DNA of 64,000 nt, from the NCBI GenBank assembly GCA_029582165.1, contig CM055874.1:46995769-47059768 (forward strand), read 5' to 3'. Below are positions 56,181-64,000 of this stretch, in pieces. The notes beneath the pieces were generated by a model that was given only the letters and a program-made list of their open reading frames with translations, did not search any database and was not told the origin of the DNA. The stretch is from Portulaca oleracea. Taxonomy: Eukaryota > Streptophyta > Magnoliopsida > Caryophyllales > Portulacaceae. Each line of letters begins with the position of its first letter. The first letter of the stretch is position 1. The translations under genes were made by a program, and so were the position numbers.

Positions 56181-59100
56181 CTAGTTCAGCGCGTAGTGGA
56201 TCCTTTCGAGAAGCTGCACAACCTGGTCAAGCGATATAGGCGAGTGAGGCGACCTGAAACTTGATGAAACTTCTGCGGTTGCGCATGGTAATGCCAGCAC
56301 AGCTTCTTGTTGTATGCTCGTCAGCTCTAGGAACTGAGCCAACATGTCTCCATCAAGTATCTGGGGCACTGAGGGCTGCCGAAAATTTTGGAGGAAAATA
56401 AAACCCACTTAAATATCCAGCAGGAATAAAGCCATAAAACATTCTTTTATCAATATGCACATTCTCTAATCCCATATCCCATTTCCCATATCTATGAAAA
56501 CTCAAAGTATCAAATATCACTTGCACCAATATCACTTAGGCCGTGTTTGATCCATGGAAAATTAAACGGAAACGAAACTTATCTCCATAATCACTGATCT
56601 AGTTAGTATCTAGTATTTAAAAAAAAAAAAAAAAAAAAAAAACTCATTTTCTCCACCAATTTTTCCCTTGATTTTCTCCCTCTCCAATCTTACCAACTCA
56701 TTTAGCTATACCATATTTTCCCGTCACTTTCCATTCAAATTTGGAAGGAACATGTTGATGACAAGTTCAGTGCAAATTTTCCATGATGTTTTCCATCTAA
56801 ATCTTCTCCGAGTGAAGAAAAGTGAGTTACTTTCAAAAAATTTCTATGTACCAAATGAAACCTTATTAATATCATGTCACGATGCTTACTCTCTTACCTG
56901 GCTTTCACGACTACGGAACTCACTATGATTGTTTCCAAGAATTGGAGCAGTCAATGGATGAACAGCGAGTCTGGCTTGCACTGCTTTCAAAAGATCATAT
57001 TCCTCACTGCAGGTACATCAAACGAGAGCATGAAACATAAAAATTACAAGCCATAATTACTTCTGGGTGCGCTTCTGGAATTCTTGAACAACAGTACTTA
57101 TAATTTTGGGAGGAAAGGATAGGAATTTAAAGCACTATCAAATACCAACGGTGGAACTTCAACAATTAAAGCTGGTAATGAAACATTAGGATAATAATCA
57201 TTTAGCTTGGAAATTCTAAGATGCTATACTGCCTAAGCAAGTCCAAGAGTGCATACAGGGAGTACATACGACAAGACAATAGAGAGCAAGTCAATAACAA
57301 AAGCTTTAGAATTTAAGAGCAAAAGCTTTGCTATGAAAAGGTTAGAGATACTATTCTAGAGAATTATTTGTTACGAATAATTAAAGGTCGTATTAAATGA
57401 CACAAAGGGGAAGTCACCCACAATGAGTTTTATCTCACAAGCATTAAATGGAATAGAAAGTGACATATTAATGCAAGGAACAAGTCCAAATAAATAAGTA
57501 GGTTTCAAATTTGACATAAGAACATAGACACAAAGATGAGTAAGATGAGCTAATACCTTGATATGGGCATGAAAATGACTATACTTCCCAGCAGTGTCCC
57601 AGCCGTGATAGCATAGAATGAGACATCAACCAAAGTACGAGCGTTATCAGGACCTTTCAATGCTTCTTCAATAGGAAGTTTGTAAGTGAATGACCCCTAA
57701 ATTAAGATAAATAACAGCAAATGACTCTTAGAAGAACAAGTGATAACACAGTACATAAATAAACACCCAGGTGCAGAACTTTCGTCTATTTGGTAATATG
57801 TGAGAACCTAACCATTTCTAGTAGGATATGATACGTAAAAAGAAATATATGTGAGAACCCAACCATCTCTCAGTTGAAAGAATGGTCTGTTCAAAGAATC
57901 ACATTGGAAAATGCAAGCGGTGAAAATGAGACAGAAATAGAAATATCAGACAAACCAGGAATCAAAGTTCCACAAACACAAAGAAAAAACCTACCCTTCT
58001 GATGGTCATTGCGGTCTCGCCCATATAATAGGAACAGCATAATGTCAAGTTGCATTCAGGACTCACATTATCTGTGACATCAATATAGGATAAAGTTTCA
58101 AAAAGATGAAGTCTTCACCAATACAGAAGGTCTTAAATAGTTAAACAAGCTATCTGATTAATCTGAGAGTCAAGCCAACCTTCTAAATGAGATGCAGATG
58201 TCAGGACAGCGATGCCACCCTTACGATCTGAAACAATGGCAGTTTCAAGGTTGGTGAGCAGACAATCAGCAACCAATCTCTGAACGGGATCACAGTAGAT
58301 TTGCTCCAGCTTCCTTGCATCCTTTTGGTTTTTTTGGACCCATAGGAGGTATTAGTATCCCATTTAAGACCACTTGGAATAAAAAGTCTTTGGACCGGTA
58401 TATGATGAGAGACCACTCCTTTTTTTAAAAAAAAAAAAATAACATGAGGCCACTCAACTTAATCCATGTTCTTTTCGTGGGTAAGGTGAGGTTAGGTAAA
58501 ATAAAGTTGGGTAAAATATGGAAGATGTGGTAAGTTTGTGTGAAGTATTGGAAGTGGGTAAATAGAATATAAGATGGCAAATTATTTGGGTAAATTATGT
58601 ATATATGATTATGTATATGGATAAATTTGGGTTGAATAGGTAAAATGGGTAAATTACCAACAAAAAGAACAGGGCCTTAAGTACAAATATAGCATGATAG
58701 AGAGTTTGCTGGTAGATGTATACAACATTACCTCATGATAAGAATAAAAAAGTACGCCATCACGGCAATCACCAACTGCAATTCTCGTAAAGTATGCTGT
58801 CAATGATACTATCATAAAACGAGTTCTTTCAACAGCGTATCTTCTGACCCTCTGAGGATTATCATTAGGAAAGCCACACACGTAGAACTGAAAAAAGAAG
58901 ACAAATTTTCATTAGAAGTCAATCTGAGGCATCACAAACATTATAATCTACTTCAATGTCACGAGATGTTTGTTTCATTAGTATTCCCTCCATTCTTTAA
59001 TATGTCATTTTTTACTTTTCATGGTGTCCAATGCTAAGATTTGACCAATTATAAAATTATACCTTTATGAAACTACCTTTTTTTACTATGAATCCAACTA

Positions 59101-62100
59101 TGTACATAATTGGGATAGTTGAAAAAGATTATGTTTTTCAACTTAGACTGTCATGAACTAAAGTAAAATACCTCATCAAACCTCCTATGCTTCTTTTCCA
59201 TGAAGGAGTAGGTAACGAACGATTTCTAAATCTTGGGTCAATAGGAGCTAGTCTCTCTAAATTGCGAAATTTAGAGGTAAGACTACTACATCTGACCCCT
59301 CCATACAGCACCTGGGTGGAGTATTGGTTTGGGTTTTGGTTTTCTACTATGAATCTAATGATGGTAATTTCACTTGATAGATCATTACATATAACGAGAA
59401 ATTTATAATCAAAGCTTTCAAAAATAGACTACATGAATCCCACGGTGACAAATAATTAAAATGGACGGAGTATCATGATTTCGCAGAAATCAACTTACAG
59501 CATTGCCGGAAGAAGCCAAAAAGTAATGTTCTAGATAAGGAAATATCGCAAGCACCACTCCGGGCCAAGTAGTTGAATAAGCCAATCGTAAATGCCAAGC
59601 TTCGGTATCTTCAAGCTTTAACCCGTCACAACTGTCATCTGGGCTACTGCAAAGACTGCTATTTGACATCTGTTCACCAATACACCCAGGAGCCTCACCA
59701 AATGAAGCTCGTTGTGAAGATGAACCTGCTTTGTGACATATTGCCATGGACCCACAATCTGAATTTTGTGACTGCTCAAGGCATAGCACGATCAAACGGC
59801 CTTTGGTACTGAAAAAATACACGAACCCACAAGAATCACAATATATGGAAGGACAATCAACAATAAGATACTGTTTTAGCATGTAAATGATTCATACCAG
59901 AGGTGGTTGCCAAGTTGGCAACCACCCCATCTTCCAATATATGGAAGGAAATTGTAGCATTGCTGGGTCATGCTTGTCATGGGACTGTTTGGCACCCCTT
60001 TCCCCTGGCATGTAAACCTTACTGGTTGTTACCCCTGAGATAGGGGCCTAGTGGACGGACCTACTTACCCTTCCTTTTTCTTTTAAAAAAATGTAAACTC
60101 TAATTCATATCCATTAACAGAACTTAACTAACCTTTCAGCTTCCCCGCTAGGCATCATAACGGGTCCAAAGGACAAGCTGGTTCCCACCACTAGTACCTG
60201 TTCATTGCCAACCCTGACTAACTCCATGCTTTTCCCAGTTTCACCAAGGTCAAATTTGAATGATGACACCACCGATCCACTAAGTGGATCCAAACAGCAA
60301 ATATCAGAAGAAAATGAATCATTGACCAAATCAGTCCTCAAAACAAGCAACAGCCGGCTCTCACTGTGGTACAAAACCTTCCGGGGAGTTCCACCTAAAT
60401 GAAACTTCTGGACATTAAGTCTCTTACTATGCACCATCTCCACCTACATATGGTAAAGAACAGAATGTAAATCTTGCTCTTGATTGGAAGGAATAAAATG
60501 CATGGAAATAAAGAAAAGGAGAACAGAAGATAAAATACAGAGAAACCACTATCAGTAGCCTTATTGTGCTTGAACTTCAAACTATAGGTGGAAATGAAGG
60601 GAAAGTTACGTGATTCCCCATGTCTGCTTCATAAACGAGAATAAAAATTGAAGGTAACTTGAATATTTTAGATTTTGTTGATAATATCGTGGATGAGAGT
60701 TTTATAGCTAATGCTTTTGTATTTGACCACCTTGTGCATGGGCGACATCCCTTGGAATCTTTTCAATACATCTTTTAATCACCCATAGTTATAAAATAAA
60801 CAAATGAGAATAAAGGGAGGGAAACTAATTTATCAAAAGTTTTAAAAAGAAAAATGAATGAAAATCAGTGGAACACTTTCCTTCATTTTCCTTTCCTACC
60901 CAACATAATTTTACAATCCAAACATCGGAATGTTTTTGTTTTTCCACCAACACAATCCATCAAGAAATGCTAGCAAAGACTTGACGCTGGAGCAACACAT
61001 CATACAAGATAATATAACATAGATATGAGACTGTGATATCAAGTTGCCTACTTAGTCAAGTTTCCTTATTAGACATTAAAATATAGACCAAAACAAGGGT
61101 GTGCATCTGGGATCAGGAAAAAAATCACTCTCCAATGCCCATACTAGCTTGGATTGGAGAAAGCATAGGGAGCTAAAATCCCGTAAAAACTAATCAAAGG
61201 TGCCAATAGCTTTCTGGATGCAAAATATTATAATTATCCACATTTCTTTTTTCGATAAGTAATCAAAAGTTGTACTTAATAAAATAAAACTAAACATGAA
61301 AAGCATATCTAAAAGGAGGCCCCGGAAAATTATAGTTCCTAGGTAACACGGAGGAAACATTCTCACCAGATGTAAACTGTTCTCTGCAACAAACAGAAGT
61401 CCCTTTGGGCACTCTGATGAACAAACAGGCGTCACGCAGGTTGAAGGTTCAAATGAGATGGAAATATATGAGAGACTGTGCCTTGCAGCTTGGATCAACC
61501 AGGGCCTATCACTGAGAGCAATGATATCAGCATCCAGAGAATCATTTAATGGAACTAGAAACACAGGAGTGATACCAATCCGACGAACAGCAATCAATTG
61601 GAGATGAACAGGATCATTATCCTTCGGCCTCTCATAGGAGTTGGCCCCACTTGGTTGGGGGGCAACAATAGCTGCGGGCGATGTCTTCAAAAAACCAGGT
61701 TTTTCAAACAAGGAAGTCCTATAACTTGGTAAATCAGACGCCCATGACGCTGTCGGCCACTCAAAGCGCAAAAGCATTCCATTTCTCAATCCGGAGAGAA
61801 CATATAACCTATCAACCAGCACAAGCTTTACGTCCTGAGGCACGCAACCACTGATGGCAGCTCCCGTTGTATTCGTTAGCGAGATTGTCCCAGTAGCAAG
61901 GACACTTATGCCTTGACCATGTATGAAAGACACAACTTCAACAGATGGCTTATGTGTCCCAATCACAAATATATTTCCGATATCAACTCCGGCTGGAAGA
62001 GAAACAAAATCCTTCCTAGTGATGTGCTTCTGAGGAATGGATATGCAAGATAATTCACTCTGAAGCCTAACATGTTGCATCTCATACAGTTCATAGTTGT

Positions 62101-63842
62101 TTAAAGATAGGGATTTCACACCAAGAATTATGAGGAAGCAAGGATTCGAAGTAGCCACAATGATAAGATTGTGCCCAACTGCGCCCAGACTAATGCCCAT
62201 ATTATTAGGAGACCATGAAGAACACGCCGGGGAAGATGATGATATACCCTCGGAATGGGCAACTGAAGTTGGCATACAAAGCCTAACAGAACTTTGATGA
62301 ATCTGTACCAGCAACCCATCAGCTACAAGACCACATGCCAATGTACACACATTGGGCTGAAAACCTACGGAGTCGGTCACGTCAATGAAGTTTACACCGA
62401 CTGACAACACCCTTGTTTCTTCAACAAAGGAAAGCACAAGGAAAGAGTGGTAAGGATCACTTATTCTCATCTTAACAGTCCATACGGCGGTTATGCCTTG
62501 ATATATAGGAGCTGTCCTCAATAATCTATCTACACTAATACCACTTCTTATAATCCTCAATGATCCCTCAGGAGCCGTTCCGCAGCAAGCAAACATTTGA
62601 TCATGTTTTTCATTGTGGTAATTCATAACGGACATATCTAAAATTGGTGCAATGTTTTGAATTGGACTAGAATAGACTAGTTTTCCATCTACCAGTTTAA
62701 GCACCATTCCATCCCCCATATCCACAATTGCAGCCAAAAAACCATCTTCAGTCCATAAAAGTGCTTTGCAGGGGAGACCATGATAAAGACAGTCAGACAA
62801 ATTTATCCTAGGGCCATCAGGGTCAAACACAAGTTCAATTAAGAAAAACTCCCCGGTATCTGCAGAGAATATCATCCTTTGGTTTGTCTGGCTTCCCGCT
62901 TCCCAAGTCCACGAGCACATATACTTGGGTTTCCCATTGATATCACTGTCGATGCTCATCGGATCATCAGCTTTATTACCATCCATACCATAGTCTTGCA
63001 GCTCCAGCAAAGCACGAGCAGCAATGAAACCCTCATCATCACCATCTATTCTGAAAGTTTCTTCCAATGCCTCAAGCACACGAAACGGAGAGCAAACTAC
63101 TATTCTATGAACACAAATGGGATTACAAGCATCCTCAAGATCCATAAGCAAAATATCACCAACCCTAAATAAAATGGCAAGACCCTTAGAACGAGGAACT
63201 GCCACGACAGCATGTGCCAAACATCCACCCTCCACAAACTGTGAAAGAACATGAACAGTATTCTCTCGAACATCCCATCCCAACAACAGCAGCTCATTCA
63301 GAGATGATCCTCTCCTACAGAAGGTGGGACGGGGCGGGGCGGGGGGGCAACAGGAATCAGTCTTTGCAATTATTGGTCCAAATGTTTAAAATAAAATTTA
63401 AAATTTAAAATTTAAAAAAAAAAACTGCTTAGGCAACCAAGCCAAATTAGGCCAGCAGAAGGAAATCCCACTATAGGCTATAGCTCATGCATGGTGGTGG
63501 CCAACTTTCTCAACTTGCAATCTAGGATAGTGATAACAATCCCCTATTTAGCATAAGAAATAAAATTTAAAAACAAAAAAAAAAAGGAAAGAAATCATAC
63601 CTGTTCACAACGATAGCCAGAACAGGATTTTGTTCCCTACTTGATTGGTTCGAATTCTTTGAAATAAAACACATACTCCAAATGGTACCATTAATATAAG
63701 ATGGAATTGGAGGAACTGAATCAGAGTCAGCATCTACTGACTCCACTCCAAGAGACGCAACTCTCTTCTGGGGCTCTCTGCTCATCAAGTCATTTTCGTG
63801 TTCGGGGGGATACATTACTTGCTGCATCAGAGAATTGTACAT
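56181..63842 (-). CDS. CPSF-A subunit / DDB1-like beta-propeller protein, 5' end outside window
   Basis: Ten minus-strand exons: 63842-63601, 63314-61367, 60443-60133, 59808-59499, 58887-58732, 58321-58180, 58071-57995, 57696-57557, 57006-56898, 56375-56181. In-frame join of 1209 codons plus stop. It matches the plant protein annotated as CPSF A-subunit (Arabidopsis At3g11960 as remembered, about 1380 aa), so roughly 170 N-terminal residues lie beyond 64000. Landmarks: GTIWSMCFIS and NPVLAIVVNR in the first exon, LFRVGDILLMDL, GETGKSMELVRVGNEQVLVVG, and a C-terminal CPSF-A block with YYMGETAMTIRR, AGTLLGSI, HPLTAPILGNNHSEFRSRE and LDGDMLAQFLEL. The family builds WD40-like propellers in DDB1, SF3B3 and CPSF160; this plant clade's role is poorly known. 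All introns are GT-AG; the acceptor at 58321 is unusual. ATG at 63842 is only the first codon of an internal exon. Confidence 0.94.
56560..56890. mobile_element. MITE-like insertion in the last intron of the CPSF-A-like gene
   Basis: Begins GGCCGTGTTTGATCCATGG (about 56539), contains an A24 run (56619-56642), and ends near TATGTACCAAATGAAACC. The GTGTTTG...CAAA(T/C) ends suggest a PIF/hAT-type MITE, but the ends are imperfect. Confidence 0.4.
58984..59470. mobile_element. Stowaway-like MITE carrying a nested SINE-like insert
   Basis: Left end TTCCCTCCATTCTTTAATA, right end TTAAAATGGACGGAG, flanked by TA (58982-58983, 59471-59472). Inside, TACTATGAATCCAA (59084-59097) and TACTATGAATCTAA (59345-59358) flank an insert with TCTCTCTAAATTGCG..TTTAGAGGTAAGAC and CATCTGACCCCTCCATAC, a motif set common in plant SINE 3' regions. 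Lies in the intron between the fourth and fifth visible exons. Confidence 0.75.
59899..60090 (+). mobile_element. SINE in an intron of the CPSF-A-like gene (antisense to gene)
   Basis: GAGGTGGTTGCCAAGTTGGC (box A-like), GGGTCATGCTTGTCATGGGAC and tail CCCTGAGATAGGGGCC..GGACCTACTTACCC followed by a T/A-rich end. The flanks ATGTAAATGATTCATA (59881-59896) and ATGTAAACTCTAATTCATA (60091-60109) are an imperfect duplication. Confidence 0.7.
60444..61366. other. Large intron of the CPSF-A-like gene, nothing recognised
   Basis: Intron between the second and third visible exons. AT-rich; no transposon ends or coding signal noticed. Confidence 0.4.
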
Positions 63843-64000
63843 CTATCAAGTATCAACAATCTTATAATCCTGGAGCACACATGCACGTACAGATAGACTT
63901 GTGCAATAATTTATTTATTTATTTATTTTTTTTTTTTGGGGGGGGGGGGGGGGAAGAGGTTAATGCAGACCCTGTTTTCACAAGGGTCAAAGCAAGTGAT
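63843..64000 (-). other. Partial intron at the window edge
   Basis: The intron preceding the first visible exon of the CPSF-A-like gene, ending (in gene direction) TTGATAG|AT. Contains a (TTTA)n, T13 and G16 run near 63910-63953. The upstream exons are not in the window. Confidence 0.7.

Noticed and set aside
58322..58416. Upstream extension of the exon starting at 58321
   Set aside because: The long frame there is in a different phase from the conserved exon and looks like transposon sequence.
61190..61366. C-terminal extension of the large CPSF-A-like exon
   Set aside because: It reads through a GT donor at 61366; the protein continues in frame in the exon at 60443.
63286..63842. Treating ATG at 63286 or 63842 as the gene start
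   Set aside because: Both are internal: exons at 63842-63601 and 63314 join in frame, and relatives have about 170 more residues upstream.
1..64000. CRISPR arrays, bacterial operons, rRNA genes
   Set aside because: None seen; intron-rich genes and plant transposons show nuclear plant DNA.

Overview
This window is nuclear DNA of a flowering plant, almost certainly a eudicot. It is AT-rich, its genes have many GT-AG introns, and it is crowded with plant transposon types (MITEs, tRNA-derived SINEs, MULE, PIF/Harbinger-like, hAT-like, LTR-type and Helitron ends). I cannot name the species.

Four protein-coding genes can be supported by exon-by-exon reading. (1) Minus strand 13206..7447: an 8-exon lipid/sphingoid-base phosphate phosphatase of the LPP-delta type (LPPD), 409 aa, with a complete PAP2 active site. 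(2) Plus strand 33215..46942: a 21-exon RRP5, the S1-repeat plus HAT-repeat factor for pre-rRNA processing, 1900 aa. (3) Minus strand 49942..48455: a 2-exon alpha/beta hydrolase of the D14/KAI2/DLK family, 278 aa, with an intact Ser-Asp-His triad. (4) Minus strand 63842..56181: the last ten exons (1209 codons plus stop) of a CPSF-A/DDB1-like beta-propeller protein whose 5' end lies beyond the window. All junctions join in frame, and the three complete products have lengths close to their Arabidopsis relatives as I remember them.

Layout: 1-7.4 kb is intergenic, with a clean SINE, a hAT-like element, a weak RNase H relic and a direct repeat. 7.4-13.3 kb is LPPD, with several MITEs in its introns. 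13.3-33 kb is a deep stack of nested transposons. 33-47 kb is RRP5. 47-50 kb holds the convergent D14-like gene. 50-56 kb is intergenic and includes a foldback of about 527 bp. 56-64 kb is the CPSF-A-like gene.

The most informative non-genic part is 16.4-32.9 kb. A long inverted-repeat element (17924..32942) carries in one arm a MULE unit flanked by the 9-bp duplication CTCATTGTT. That unit holds two diverged, broken MULE copies, and each copy was hit independently by a member of the same LTR-like family (TGTAACGCCC start, TTACA end). One of those LTR-like elements was then hit by a hAT-like MITE (8-bp duplication AGTGTAAA), which was itself hit by a smaller element. The sister copies preserve empty sites for some of these insertions, so part of the order can be read directly. 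A Helitron-like 3' end lies exactly between the two MULE copies.

Functionally the four genes are unrelated: lipid signalling, ribosome biogenesis, hydrolase/receptor, and nucleic-acid-associated propeller. RRP5 and the CPSF-A-like gene have apparent Arabidopsis counterparts in adjacent loci, which suggests conserved microsynteny. I did not find a new multi-gene system; the novelty is in the transposon architecture and a few gene-level oddities.
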